This document shows positions 8,486 through 17,177 of a stretch of 64,000 bases of DNA, in pieces. Numbering within the stretch: position 1 is the stretch's first letter; every line of letters starts with the position of its first letter. The notes beneath the pieces are model-generated. The model was given only the letters and a program-made list of their open reading frames with translations, searched no databases and was not told where the DNA came from. The translations under genes were made by a program, and so were the position numbers. Source of the stretch: Burkholderia arboris (GTDB lineage: Bacteria > Pseudomonadota > Gammaproteobacteria > Burkholderiales > Burkholderiaceae); assembly GCF_902499125.1 (NCBI RefSeq), contig NZ_CABVPX010000027.1:45031-109030 (forward strand), given 5' to 3'.

Positions 8486-9429
8486 TCGAGATCGAACGGG
8501 TCGGCAAACGCTTCGGCGATGTGGCTGCCGTCGACGACGTGTCGCTGACGATGCAGCGCGGCACGATCACCGCGCTCGTCGGCGCATCGGGCAGCGGCAA
8601 GTCGACGCTCTTGCGCATGATCAACCGGCTGATCGCGCCCACCAGCGGCACGATCCGCATCGACGGCGTCGATACCGCGACCGTCGCACCCGAGCAGTTG
8701 CGGCGCGGCATCGGCTACGCGATCCAGGGGCATGGCCTGTTCCCGCACTGGAGCGTCGCGCGCAACATCGCGACCGTACCGCGCCTGCTCGGCTGGTCGT
8801 CCGATCGCATCGATGCACGCGTGAACGAACTGCTCGAGCTGTTCCATCTCGCGCCGGCCGAGTTCGCAGGCAAGTTGCCGCACGAACTGTCGGGCGGCCA
8901 GCAGCAGCGCGTCGGCGTGGCGCGCGCGCTCGCGGCCGAGCCCGCGATGCTGCTGATGGACGAGCCGTTCGGCGCGCTCGATCCGATCATCCGCAACAAG
9001 GCGCAGGACGACCTGTTCGCGTTGCAGCGCCGCCTCGGCATCACGGTCGTGATCGTCACGCACGACATCGAGGAAGCGCTGAAGCTCGGCGACACGATCG
9101 CGGTAATGGACGGCGGCCGGCTGCTGCAGGTCGCGACGCCGGCCGAGATTCTCGGCAAGCCGGCGGCCGGCGTCGTCGAGCAGCTCGTCGCGGGCGTGGA
9201 CCGGCCGCTGCGCCTGCTCGCGCTGACGCCGATCGAGACGGTGGCCGAACCCGGTCATGCCGACGGCGAACCGATCGCCGCGACGCGCACGCTGCGCGAC
9301 GCGGTATCCGAGTTGCTGTGGCGCGGTGTCGATGCGTTGCCCGTCGACGATGGCGGCCGCAGCAACGCACGCCGCGCGCGCCGAATCACGCTCGACGCGA
9401 TCCGCGCGCACGCGAGGAAGCCCGCATGA
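8482..9429 (+). CDS. yehX: Osmoprotectant ABC transporter ATPase (YehX type)
   Basis: Cytoplasmic ATPase of the osmoprotectant importer, 315 aa. Walker A is GASGSGKST near residues 34-42, the Q-loop follows in YAIQGHG, the signature is LSGGQQQRV, Walker B is MLLMDEPF, and the switch histidine is in VTHDIEEA. The C-terminal 80 residues after the ATPase core are in the position where ProV-type ATPases carry a regulatory region, but I see only one weak repeat there. Start and stop both overlap neighbours by four bases. Confidence 0.88.
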   Translation: MIEIERVGKRFGDVAAVDDVSLTMQRGTITALVGASGSGKSTLLRMINRLIAPTSGTIRIDGVDTATVAPEQLRRGIGYAIQGHGLFPHWSVARNIATVPRLLGWSSDRIDARVNELLELFHLAPAEFAGKLPHELSGGQQQRVGVARALAAEPAMLLMDEPFGALDPIIRNKAQDDLFALQRRLGITVVIVTHDIEEALKLGDTIAVMDGGRLLQVATPAEILGKPAAGVVEQLVAGVDRPLRLLALTPIETVAEPGHADGEPIAATRTLRDAVSELLWRGVDALPVDDGGRSNARRARRITLDAIRAHARKPA

Positions 9430-10193
9430 CGGCGCACGGCAGCGTGCGGCCCACGCGTTCGGCGCTTCCCGCGTACGTCGCGCGCGCGGCGGCGCTCGCG
9501 CTGCTGCTCGTGTTGCTGTTGCGCCCCGCATGGCTGCAGGGTTGGTTCGCGCCGTTCGCGGACAATGGCGCACCCGTTATCTACGATCGCGCGAGCCTGC
9601 TCGATCTCACGCTCGCGCATCTCGGCACGGTCGCGCTGTCGAGCCTGATCGGCACGATCGTCGCGGTCGCGGCCGGCATCGCGGTCACTCGGCCGTCCGG
9701 CGCGGATTTCCTGCCGCTCGCGCGCAGCGTCGTCGACATCGGCCAGACCTTCCCGCCCGTCGCCGTACTCGCGCTCGCGGTGCCGGCCGTCGGCTTCGGA
9801 TTGAAGCCCGTGCTGATCGCGCTCGTACTGTATGGGCTCCTGCCGGTTTTCGAGAGCACGATCGCGGGGCTCGAGGACGTGCCGCGCGACGTCGTCGATG
9901 CCGCACGCGGCATGGGGATGAGCGGCTGGCAGCAACTGGTGTCGGTCGAGCTGCCGCTCGCGTTTCCGGTGATCGTCAACGGGATCCGGCTCGCGGTCGT
10001 GATCAATCTCGGCACCGCGACGATCGGCTCGACGGTCGCCGCGCGCGGGCTCGGCGACGTGATCATCGCGGGCCTGCAAACATCGAACACCGCGTTCGTG
10101 CTGCAAGGCGGCGTGATCGTCGGACTGCTCGCGGTGCTCGTCAGCGATGCGATCGGCGCGATTGCACGGGTGGCGAGCGCGCAGCGCGCCTAG
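9426..10193 (+). CDS. yehW: Osmoprotectant ABC transporter permease (YehW type)
   Basis: Second, shorter permease subunit (255 aa). About six membrane helices form a BPD_transp_1 domain, with the EAA loop DAARGMGMSGWQQLVSVELP at about residues 157-176. It completes the four-gene importer and begins within the stop codon of the ATPase gene. The arr gene follows 32 bases later with its own strong ribosome site, so read-through from this operon into arr is possible. Confidence 0.85.
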   Translation: MTAHGSVRPTRSALPAYVARAAALALLLVLLLRPAWLQGWFAPFADNGAPVIYDRASLLDLTLAHLGTVALSSLIGTIVAVAAGIAVTRPSGADFLPLARSVVDIGQTFPPVAVLALAVPAVGFGLKPVLIALVLYGLLPVFESTIAGLEDVPRDVVDAARGMGMSGWQQLVSVELPLAFPVIVNGIRLAVVINLGTATIGSTVAARGLGDVIIAGLQTSNTAFVLQGGVIVGLLAVLVSDAIGAIARVASAQRA

Positions 10194-10225
10194 AAGCCGC
10201 TGCGAAATGTTGCGAAGGAGAAGCC

Positions 10226-10621
10226 ATGGCTGTCATCGACACCGGCCCGTTTTTTCACGGCACGAGAGCGGATTTGCGAATCGGCGACTTGCTGACAGCC
10301 GGCTTCAGATCGAATTATCGGGACAACGTCGTGATGAATCACGTTTACTTCACGGCCCTGCCCAAGGGCGCCGGCCTTGCCGCGGAAATGGCCAGAGGCG
10401 ACGGCAAGCCGCGGGTCTACATCGTCGAGCCCGCCGGAGCATTCGAAAACGACCCGAACGTCACGGATAAAAAATTCCCGGGCAATCCAACGCGATCGTA
10501 TCGAAGCACACTGCCCTTGAAAATCATCGGCGAACTCGATAGCTGGGAACCCTACGATCCGGAGTTCATCCAGCAGCTCAGGATCCGCATCGAGACCGGC
10601 ACGGGCGAGATCATCAACTAG
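10226..10621 (+). CDS. arr: NAD+-rifampin ADP-ribosyltransferase (Arr)
   Basis: Cytosolic enzyme that transfers ADP-ribose from NAD+ to the 23-hydroxyl of rifamycins and so inactivates them. The protein is 131 aa and single-domain. It carries the Arr signatures FFHGT near the start, HVYFTAL in the middle, and FPGNPTRSYRS later. His11, Tyr41 and Asp76 align with the known H-Y-D triad of Arr enzymes (His19, Tyr49, Asp84 in the mycobacterial protein), all at the same offset of eight. A GAAGGAG ribosome site precedes the start. GC content matches the neighbours, and no mobile-element sequence is nearby, which suggests a native chromosomal gene. Confidence 0.9.
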   Translation: MAVIDTGPFFHGTRADLRIGDLLTAGFRSNYRDNVVMNHVYFTALPKGAGLAAEMARGDGKPRVYIVEPAGAFENDPNVTDKKFPGNPTRSYRSTLPLKIIGELDSWEPYDPEFIQQLRIRIETGTGEIIN

Positions 10622-10893
10622 CGCTCCGTTCGGCCAATTCTCGAACAACGCCTGGACTGCAGGCGGAATGGGGCAAGCGAGCCAACGACATGCCCGCGAT
10701 ACGGCGGAGGCGTCCCGGGAAAGGACGAAAATGCCCGTTTCGTCCGGACTCCGATGCGTGTCCGTGCAACGATCGGCTTGTCGATCACCGCGAACGCCAC
10801 AAACCTACACATCGCTTTCATTCGAGCCGGCGCTCGACCACCCGCCGCGATTGGCCGATATACTATGCGCCTCCCATTTCCCCGCACTCGACC

Positions 10894-11571
10894 ATGCGAC
10901 GACGGTTTCTCTGGCTGATCGTGCTTTCGCTCGGCATCGCGCAACAGGCATCGGCGCAGCAAGCGCCTGCACTGCCTGCGTCCGCGCCCGAAGCGGCCGC
11001 ATCGGTGCCGCCCGTTGCCTCCGCGCCGCTCGCGAACGCCAACGATCAGCCGAACGAAGCAAACCGCCGCATCACGTCCTACCTGACGAAGAAGTTCGGC
11101 GTCGCGAAGGAACGCGCCGCGAAGCTCGCCGATATCGTGAGCGTCACTGCGACGAAATATTCGCTGCCGCCGGCACTCGTTTACGCCATTATTTCGATCG
11201 AATCGCGCTTCCAGGAAAAGGCGCGTGGCCAGCATGGCGCCACGGGGCTGATGCAGGTCGTGCCAGCCGCGCATCGCGGCATGCTGCGCAACGTGAAGGA
11301 TCTGACCGAGCCGAATGCGAACGTCGAAGCCGGTTCCGCGATCCTGTCGGGCTACGTGAGGGCGGCCGGCGGCAACGTGCAGGCCGGCTTGAAGAGCTAC
11401 GGCGGTTCCAACGCGTATGCGGCAAAGGTGATGCAGCGGGTCGATTCGTTCCGGTTCGTGCTCGAACCCGACGACGACGCGAAAGCCGCCAAAGCGCCGA
11501 GCGACACGAAGGCCCGCCTGATACCGGTCAGCGATACGTCGCCCCCTGCGTCGGCGCGCAACAGTCAGTAA
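10894..11571 (+). CDS. Lytic transglycosylase (SLT domain), exported
   Basis: Periplasmic murein-cleaving lytic transglycosylase, 225 aa. A signal peptide ends near residue 22 (ASA-QQA). A Pro/Ala-rich linker follows, then an SLT domain at about residues 85-190 with the catalytic glutamate in ISIESRF and the GATGLMQVVPAAHRG motif. The C-terminal 35 residues are Asp/Lys-rich and probably disordered. Start at 10894 is the Met before MRRRFLWLIVLSLG. A -10-like TATACT (10859-10864) lies 30 bases upstream. A paralogue occurs at 53644-54297 in this window. Confidence 0.85.
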   Translation: MRRRFLWLIVLSLGIAQQASAQQAPALPASAPEAAASVPPVASAPLANANDQPNEANRRITSYLTKKFGVAKERAAKLADIVSVTATKYSLPPALVYAIISIESRFQEKARGQHGATGLMQVVPAAHRGMLRNVKDLTEPNANVEAGSAILSGYVRAAGGNVQAGLKSYGGSNAYAAKVMQRVDSFRFVLEPDDDAKAAKAPSDTKARLIPVSDTSPPASARNSQ

Positions 11572-11597
11572 GCGCCCCCTTCTCGACGGTGCCGCGC

Positions 11598-12002
11598 ATG
11601 CGCCACGCCATCCGACTCGCCGCCCGCTTCCTGGCCATCGCCGCGCTGACAACCGGCCACGCTTTCGCCGCCGCCGATTGCGAACAGCAAGGCCCGACGA
11701 TGGACAACGTGCGGGCCTGCATCCTCGACCACAACCATCAGGCAGTCGACAGCGCGTACCAGTCGCTCGCGCGCAAGCTCGAAGCGCGCAGCCCCGACGC
11801 AGCCAGCGCGCTCGCGAAGTCGCAGGCCAGCTGGACCCGCTTCGCCAGCGACACCTGCGACTACGTAAAAGCCGCCAATCCCGGGCCGATGATCGCGAAC
11901 GACGCGTGGATGAACTGCTGGGTCGATTTCAGCCAGGCGCGCGTGCGCATCCTGAACAAATGGGCCGCGCAAGCGGACGCGCCGCCATCGGCGCAAAAGT
12001 GA
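11598..12002 (+). CDS. LprI-like (DUF1311) secreted protein
   Basis: Small exported protein of 134 aa. A signal peptide ends near AFA at residue 24, followed by a helical domain with four cysteines spaced as in the DUF1311/LprI family, some members of which inhibit lysozyme. The AQASWTRFASDTCDY-like segment is typical of that domain. It lies 26 bases after the lytic transglycosylase gene on the same strand, so the two may be co-transcribed. A pairing of a murein hydrolase with a putative lysozyme inhibitor is plausible, but that function is inference. Confidence 0.72.
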   Translation: MRHAIRLAARFLAIAALTTGHAFAAADCEQQGPTMDNVRACILDHNHQAVDSAYQSLARKLEARSPDAASALAKSQASWTRFASDTCDYVKAANPGPMIANDAWMNCWVDFSQARVRILNKWAAQADAPPSAQK

Positions 12003-12031
12003 CCTGAGAACGGGCGCGGCGTGTGCCCCCG

Positions 12032-12907
12032 TCACGCCGGTGCGAAATGCGCGCGCAGAAACTCGATGAAAACCTGCGTTTTCGCGGGCAGCAAACGCGT
12101 TTCGGTCATCGCGAAGACGGGCACGAGCGCCCCCTCCCATTCAGGCAGCACGCGCCGCAACCGGCCGGCGGCGACGTCGTCGGCCACCACTTCCTCCGGC
12201 AGCTGGATGATCCCCGCGTCATGCACGGCCAGTTGCCGGTTCATGCCCACGCTGTTCACGACGAACCGCCCGCCCACCGGCACCTCGACTGCCTGCTCGC
12301 CGCGGCGCAGCGTCCAGGTGGCGACGCGCTGCACGCTCAAGCACTGGTGCCGCGCCAGGTCGCCCGGTTCGAGCGGCTCGCCCGCACGTTCGAGATAGCG
12401 CGGCGACGCATACAGGTAGTTGCGGAACGTCGCGAGCCGCCGCGCGACGAGTTGCGAATCCGCCGATTCGCCGATCCGGATCGCGACGTCGAACGGCTCG
12501 CTCACGAGGTCGACGCGCCGTGACGTCAGCTCGAAATCGAAGGTGAGCTTCGGGTAGCGGTTCGCGAATTCGACGATCAACGGCGTCAGGTAGATCACCG
12601 CGAAATCGACCGGAAACGACGCACGCAACACGCCGGCGGGTTCGGCCAGCAGCCCGCCGAGTTGCTCGTGCGCGAGCCGCGCCTCGTCGACGATGCGCTT
12701 GCAGCGCTCGAAATACAGCTGCCCGGCTTCCGTCAGCTCGATTCGGCGCGTCGTGCGGTGCAGCAGCCGCAGGCCGATCGCCTTTTCCAGCGCGCCAATG
12801 CGCCGCGACAGCGTCGAATTCGGCATCCCCAGCGCCTGCGCGGCGCTGCGAAAGCCGCGCGCCTTCACGACTTCCACGAACAGCGCCATGTCGTTCAGCA
12901 GTTCCAT
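12032..12907 (-). CDS. LysR-family transcriptional regulator
   Basis: LysR regulator of 291 aa, in the CrgA-like subgroup. The N-terminal winged helix-turn-helix is at residues 5-65 (FVEVVKARGFRSAAQALGM, then TLSRRIGALEKAIGLRLLHR). The effector-binding domain runs from about residue 92 and includes the DVAIRIGES motif common in this subgroup. It is divergent from the Old Yellow Enzyme gene with 170 bases between. By the usual LysR arrangement it probably controls that gene. The effector is unknown, perhaps an electrophilic enone or quinone. Confidence 0.88.
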   Translation of the reverse strand: MELLNDMALFVEVVKARGFRSAAQALGMPNSTLSRRIGALEKAIGLRLLHRTTRRIELTEAGQLYFERCKRIVDEARLAHEQLGGLLAEPAGVLRASFPVDFAVIYLTPLIVEFANRYPKLTFDFELTSRRVDLVSEPFDVAIRIGESADSQLVARRLATFRNYLYASPRYLERAGEPLEPGDLARHQCLSVQRVATWTLRRGEQAVEVPVGGRFVVNSVGMNRQLAVHDAGIIQLPEEVVADDVAAGRLRRVLPEWEGALVPVFAMTETRLLPAKTQVFIEFLRAHFAPA

Positions 12908-12919
12908 GCCCAGTGCTCC

Positions 12920-12933
12920 ATCTATGGATCAAT
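12920..12933. promoter_or_regulatory. Possible LysR binding site
   Basis: ATCTATGGATCAAT is an imperfect palindrome with AT dinucleotides every four bases, located 13 bases before the LysR start in the divergent promoter region. LysR proteins usually bind AT-flanked interrupted palindromes of this size close to their own gene. Based on position and symmetry only. Confidence 0.3.
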
Positions 12934-13077
12934 GTTCTCCACGAGACCTACTTTATCTCGAAAAAGGAGCAATGGATGATGCAGGTATGGCGTCACGGCC
13001 GGCACAACGTGCGCGACCCTCGCCCGATGCGGCACCACCCCGGTGCCGTCGCCCGAACTTCGATGAGGAAATACGCG

Positions 13078-14190
13078 ATGAAACCGCTTTTCGTTCCCGC
13101 TCAAGCCGGCCAGGCAGCGCCGCGACTGTTCGCCCCGGTCCGCGTCGGCCGCTACGACCTGCAGAACCGCCTGGTCATGGCGCCGATGACGCGCAGCCGC
13201 GCCGCATCCGACGGCACGCCCGGCGCATTGGCCGCCGAGTACTACGCGCAGCGCGCGGACCTCGGCCTGATCGTCAGCGAAGGCACCCAGCCGTCGGACG
13301 ACGGCCAGGGCTACCTGACGACGCCCGGCATCTACACCGATGCGCACGTCGCCGGCTGGAAGGCGGTCAGCGAGCGCGTACACGCGCGCGGCAGCCGCCT
13401 GTTCATCCAGTTGATGCACGTGGGACGCATGTCGCACCCCGACAATACGCCGCACCATCGCCAGGGCGTCGCGCCTTCCGCGATCGCGCCGGGCGTGCCG
13501 ATGTTCACGATGAAAGGGATGCAGGAGATTCCGGCGCCGCGCGCGCTGACGACGGACGAAGTGCGCGGCACCGTGAACGACTTCCGCGTTGCCGCGCGCC
13601 GCGCGATCGAGGCCGGCGCCGACGGCGTCGAGATCCACGGTGCGAACGGGTATCTGGTCCAGCAGTTCTTCGCACCGAACGCCAACACCCGCACCGACGC
13701 GTACGGCGGCCCGATCGAGAACCGCGCGCGCTTCGCGATCGAGGTGGCCGGGGCGATCGCCGACGAGATCGGCGCGGACCGCACCGCGATCCGCCTGTCG
13801 CCGGGCACGACGCTGTGGGGCATCGACGAAGGTCCGGAAAGCGCTGACCTGTATCGCCACCTTGCGACAGCACTCGACCGGCTCGGCCTCGCGTACCTGC
13901 ACGTGATGCACCAGGGCGACGAACCGCTGCTCGCGGACCTGCGCACACGCTGGAACGGCACGCTGATCGTGAACCGGCCGGGCCGCACGCGCGATGCGAT
14001 CGGCACGGATGTCGCGACGGGCCTCGCCGATCTCGAAGCGTACGGCCAGATGGTGCTCGCGAATCCGGATTTCGTGACGCGGCTGAAAACGGGCGCACCG
14101 ATGAACGACGCGCAGCGCGACACGTTCTTCGGCGGCGATGCGCGCGGGTATGTCGACTATCCGGCGTTGAACGGGACGGCTGCGGCTTGA
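13078..14190 (+). CDS. Old Yellow Enzyme family alkene reductase (NemA-like)
   Basis: FMN-dependent, NAD(P)H-using ene-reductase, cytosolic, 370 aa, an (alpha/beta)8 barrel. Visible family features include the N-terminal RLVMAPMTRSRA segment, the substrate-binding HxxN-type region in the middle, and the FMN phosphate site near the end (VLANPDFVTRLK). The segment GVEIHGANGYLVQQFFAPNA is a strong family marker. It reduces activated alkenes, quinones or nitrate esters. The chosen start gives the common MKPLFVP opening. An in-frame ATG 15 bases upstream is possible. Divergent from a LysR gene that likely regulates it. Confidence 0.9.
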   Translation: MKPLFVPAQAGQAAPRLFAPVRVGRYDLQNRLVMAPMTRSRAASDGTPGALAAEYYAQRADLGLIVSEGTQPSDDGQGYLTTPGIYTDAHVAGWKAVSERVHARGSRLFIQLMHVGRMSHPDNTPHHRQGVAPSAIAPGVPMFTMKGMQEIPAPRALTTDEVRGTVNDFRVAARRAIEAGADGVEIHGANGYLVQQFFAPNANTRTDAYGGPIENRARFAIEVAGAIADEIGADRTAIRLSPGTTLWGIDEGPESADLYRHLATALDRLGLAYLHVMHQGDEPLLADLRTRWNGTLIVNRPGRTRDAIGTDVATGLADLEAYGQMVLANPDFVTRLKTGAPMNDAQRDTFFGGDARGYVDYPALNGTAAA

Positions 14191-14220
14191 CGCGCCCGCA
14201 CGGCGCGATGCCGCGGCGCC

Positions 14221-15573
14221 TCACAGAAGATCGACGTTGACCTTGGCAATCACGGGTGCGATACGCAGCGTCTTTTCGGCCTGATCGCATATGCAGTCCG
14301 AAATATTTCGCACCCAATCGCGCTCCTCGTCCGTGTACACGTCCGACTCGGCCAACTCGGGAGCCAGCTTCCTGGCCAGCGTCGCCATCTTCGTCAATTC
14401 GCGTGCGACGAACGCCGGCCGGATGTGCACGCGATGCGCAAAATCCGCCAACGCGAAAGCGGTCAGTTCCTCGGGACGGAATACGTCACCGTAAGCCATC
14501 GCCATGTCCTGGACATATGCGTCGCCGTACACATTGACGCAAACGAGATCGTAAAGCGGCGCGGGAGCGAGACCGCCGCTACCGACAAAAAACGAGATGT
14601 TCTTGCCGTGTGCGTCGCTGTTGCCGATCAGCAATTGCAGCAGCGCCCAGCGCAACATCGCCGAGCGCGCGGCGGCCGGAGTCTCGAGACACGGTGCCAA
14701 CGAAAACAGCTTCTCGAAGCTCACGCCCTCCCGAATATTGCGGACGTCCGCATTGTTCCCGAGGTTGCGTTCGTACTTGAGCGTTGCCGGCAAATCCAGT
14801 GCCTGGCATCCATCGATGATGTGGAGGCGCCGCACTGCACGGACACGCTGCGGGTCTCCCGGTTCCATCGTCACGATCCGGTCGAATCGCTCGACAAGCA
14901 GAATGGGTTCGGGAATGCGCCGCATCTCGACATGCGCCACCGGCAGCCCCATTCGGGCAGCCAGCGTCATGCAGAAATGTTCGTTGGCAACCATGAACGG
15001 GGCGTGCGGATTGCGGGACTCGGGCTTCAGGATATGCGTGCTGCTGAGCGCCCCCTCGACGAGCGCGAATTGCTCGCCCTCGACCAGTACCTGCAGTTTG
15101 TCCTGATGACCAGCAATCGACAGGCGAACCCGGTCGTCCCAGACGGGAAATGGAATTGCGTCTCGCTTGCGAATCCGGTCGGTCAACTCCTCCGCGGATA
15201 TCACACGCCGCACCGGTTCGACGGCCTCCGGCGCCTGCACATCGGCACCATCGTCGGGAACGAAGCTCAACGCACCGACTGGCTCTTTCCCAAGCATGCG
15301 GATCAAGCCAAAGACGTTGTCCTTCGATATCTGATACATCGCCGCGGCCACTTCGAGCGCGCGGCCCTCGGGCAGCAAATTGCCGATGAAGCGCTGGACC
15401 GCGCCCGCGGGAAGCGGGCCGCCGTCGAGCGGAATGCACGGAGACAGTGAAAACGCGTCGGCGCGCGCCTGCCACGACGGATCGTACGCAAAACCGTAGT
15501 CGTCCTGACGGGCGTCGTAGGTCAACCGGCCGACCGGCGAGCCGTTGGTCGAAATGCTCAGGCGATGGACCAT
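14221..15573 (-). CDS. hipA: HipA-family serine/threonine kinase toxin
   Basis: Toxin of a HipBA-type module, 450 aa. The N-terminal couple_hipA subdomain (residues 1-100) is followed by the kinase core. Family marks seen are the ATP-binding SIAGHQDKLQV segment, THILKPE, and the catalytic LIGNSDAHGKNIS loop with its Asp, followed by the metal-binding Asp in APLYDLVC. E. coli HipA phosphorylates glutamyl-tRNA synthetase; the target here is unknown. All catalytic motifs are intact. Its start overlaps the hipB stop by one base (TGATG), and both are read from the repeated operator region at 15901-16069. Confidence 0.9.
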   Translation of the reverse strand: MVHRLSISTNGSPVGRLTYDARQDDYGFAYDPSWQARADAFSLSPCIPLDGGPLPAGAVQRFIGNLLPEGRALEVAAAMYQISKDNVFGLIRMLGKEPVGALSFVPDDGADVQAPEAVEPVRRVISAEELTDRIRKRDAIPFPVWDDRVRLSIAGHQDKLQVLVEGEQFALVEGALSSTHILKPESRNPHAPFMVANEHFCMTLAARMGLPVAHVEMRRIPEPILLVERFDRIVTMEPGDPQRVRAVRRLHIIDGCQALDLPATLKYERNLGNNADVRNIREGVSFEKLFSLAPCLETPAAARSAMLRWALLQLLIGNSDAHGKNISFFVGSGGLAPAPLYDLVCVNVYGDAYVQDMAMAYGDVFRPEELTAFALADFAHRVHIRPAFVARELTKMATLARKLAPELAESDVYTDEERDWVRNISDCICDQAEKTLRIAPVIAKVNVDLL

Positions 15574-15899
15574 CAGGCCGACTCCTGCGACCCTGGCGCA
15601 ACAGCCTGCGATGCCATGTGTTCGTGCAACGCCTTGCGGGCGACGGGGACGTCGCGTTTCGGCACGACAAGCAGATTGAGACCCAGGCCGTCGAGCACCT
15701 TGAACAATTTATCGAGGCTCACCGCCCGGCCGTTTTCCAGCCGGGACAACACGTCCTTTGAGACACCGAGCATATCGGCCGCGTCGTCGATCCGCATCTG
15801 GTTCTGCGCTCGCCGGTTGCGCACGAGCGCCCCCAGCGCGGCCAGATCCAGTGCCAGCGGATCGGGGTTCGCAATCGGGCGAGGTAAGGTACGGGCCAT
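15573..15899 (-). CDS. hipB: HipB-family antitoxin (XRE helix-turn-helix)
   Basis: DNA-binding antitoxin of 108 aa. The XRE domain is at residues 25-80: LGALVRNRRAQNQMRIDDAA, then MLGVSKDVLSRLENGR as the recognition helix region, then SLDKLFKVLDGLGL. A short C-terminal tail rich in Ala/Gln/Ser could be the flexible end that is degraded in such antitoxins. It precedes and overlaps hipA. It presumably binds the three 19-bp palindromes directly upstream and represses the operon. Confidence 0.9.
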   Translation of the reverse strand: MARTLPRPIANPDPLALDLAALGALVRNRRAQNQMRIDDAADMLGVSKDVLSRLENGRAVSLDKLFKVLDGLGLNLLVVPKRDVPVARKALHEHMASQAVAPGSQESA

Positions 15900-15900
15900 A

Positions 15901-16069
15901 ATTCCGGAATTCCAGGAACAAAGTGGCGCCAGCCAGGTTTGGCACCATTGTTACGAAAACACCAGAACTATACTCGCAAAAGCTTCAGGCCGCCGATTGT
16001 TCTTGTATTTCAGGAACAAAGCAACCCGAACTCCCAGCCCTCAAACTATTCTCATATTTCAGGAATTAC
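15901..16069. promoter_or_regulatory. Three phased operators upstream of hipBA
   Basis: Three related elements of the form RTTC-Y-N8-CAGGAAY lie at 15901-15919, 15999-16017 and 16048-16066. Each is an imperfect 19-bp palindrome with arms like GTTCYTG and CARGAAC. Starts are 98 and 49 bases apart, that is multiples of 49. A degenerate fourth copy sits at the missing position, 15950. The first copy nearly abuts the hipB start (15899), so binding would block transcription or its start. The 15900-16107 gap contains nothing else. Confidence 0.6.
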
Positions 16070-16107
16070 TGTTCTCGACGAACCGGGACGACCGCGCTGC
16101 CTTGACC

Positions 16108-16548
16108 TCAAAGCTGCCCCGCCGCCCCCGTCCACCGCAGGTAATCGCCGCGTGTCCAGTCGAGCGATACGCCGACGCGCTTCGTCCCGGGCCGGATCTT
16201 CGGCTTGTACACCGACAGCGTCAGCGACTCCAGCGCCGGCCACTCACGGAACGACAGCACCGCGATATCGGCGACGAGCGTTTCGAGCAGCCGCGTATGC
16301 GGCTTGTGCGACAGGAACGACGCGACGCGCGCGCAATAGCCGTCGTAGTCGATCCACTCGCCCTGCTCGCTCGGCTCGCAGCGATACCCGAGCCGCGCAT
16401 CGATCACGATCGGCTGCGGCGATTCATGCTCGTGCGCATGAATGCCGATCCGCGCGGGTACTTTCAGTTCGTCGACGAACACGCTCCAGCCGCGCCCGCG
16501 CAGGCGCGGCGCGTCGATCGCCACGAACGGTTCGTCGAACGGCTTCAT
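16108..16548 (-). CDS. Dihydroneopterin aldolase family protein (FolB-like)
   Basis: FolB-family pterin enzyme of 146 aa. A conserved segment VDELKVPARIGIHAHEHESPQ carries the family's early strand and Glu, and LLETLVADIAVLSF gives the later helix. The start (16548) overlaps the soxG stop by ATGA, so it is the last gene of the sox block. Sarcosine oxidase passes one-carbon units to tetrahydrofolate, and a FolB-type gene in the same operon would fit a link to folate supply. That link is inference. It may be a specialised paralogue of the housekeeping FolB. Confidence 0.75.
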   Translation of the reverse strand: MKPFDEPFVAIDAPRLRGRGWSVFVDELKVPARIGIHAHEHESPQPIVIDARLGYRCEPSEQGEWIDYDGYCARVASFLSHKPHTRLLETLVADIAVLSFREWPALESLTLSVYKPKIRPGTKRVGVSLDWTRGDYLRWTGAAGQL

Positions 16549-17177
16549 GATGCGAGCGGCGCCGCGGCGTCGAGCATGATGCGCACGAAATAGTCGGCGA
16601 AGCTGCGACGCAGGACGATCTCGAACGTGTCGTCGCCGGTCGGGATCAGCGTGATCGGCGACTTGAAGTAGTGCGACTGCGCGCACTGGCCCGGCTTGAA
16701 CACGCGCGGATGCAGATCGAGCGGGCAGCCGCGCGCGATCACGTCGCGCACGCGTTCGCCGCTGATCTCGACGACCGTATAGCCGCTGCCGACATCGACG
16801 GCCGCCGCATACGCACCCTGCACGGCCTCCGCCAGCTTCGCCTCGAGCACGCCCGCCTGAACGGGCCCGTTCGACCGCACGAGCCATTCGTCGGGGCCGA
16901 GCCACAGCACGTCGTAATCGGCGCCACGTGCGACCGTGTTCGGCTGCGCGGGCGGCCGGCAGCCCACCACGCGCTCGAACGCGCTGACGAACGCCGGATC
17001 GCTCAACTCGCCGCGCACGTTGACGAGATCGAGGAACGGCCGCTCGCGCAGCATGAACTTCTTCGACGCGCGCGCCTGGTGCGGCTTCAGCACGTCGGCC
17101 GCACCGACGAACGGCGATTCAAGCGTCACGCCGCCCGCGCCCGCCACCTGCGTCTGGTTTCTCGTTTCATTCCACAT
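16545..17177 (-). CDS. soxG: Sarcosine oxidase gamma subunit
   Basis: Small non-catalytic subunit of heterotetrameric sarcosine oxidase, 210 aa. The sequence shows the SoxG features LGPDEWLVRS, SGYTVVEISGERVRDVIARG and the HYFKSPITL region. These form a fold related to the folate-binding glycine cleavage T-protein. It overlaps the end of soxA by 11 bases and the start of the folB-like gene by four. It works with SoxB, SoxD and SoxA to oxidise sarcosine to glycine. Confidence 0.92.
   Translation of the reverse strand: MWNETRNQTQVAGAGGVTLESPFVGAADVLKPHQARASKKFMLRERPFLDLVNVRGELSDPAFVSAFERVVGCRPPAQPNTVARGADYDVLWLGPDEWLVRSNGPVQAGVLEAKLAEAVQGAYAAAVDVGSGYTVVEISGERVRDVIARGCPLDLHPRVFKPGQCAQSHYFKSPITLIPTGDDTFEIVLRRSFADYFVRIMLDAAAPLAS

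Noticed and set aside
10723..10745. Perfect 8-bp hairpin GGACGAAA-N7-TTTCGTCC after arr
   Set aside because: No T-run on the plus side, and it lies about 100 bases after the stop. I could not call it a terminator with confidence.
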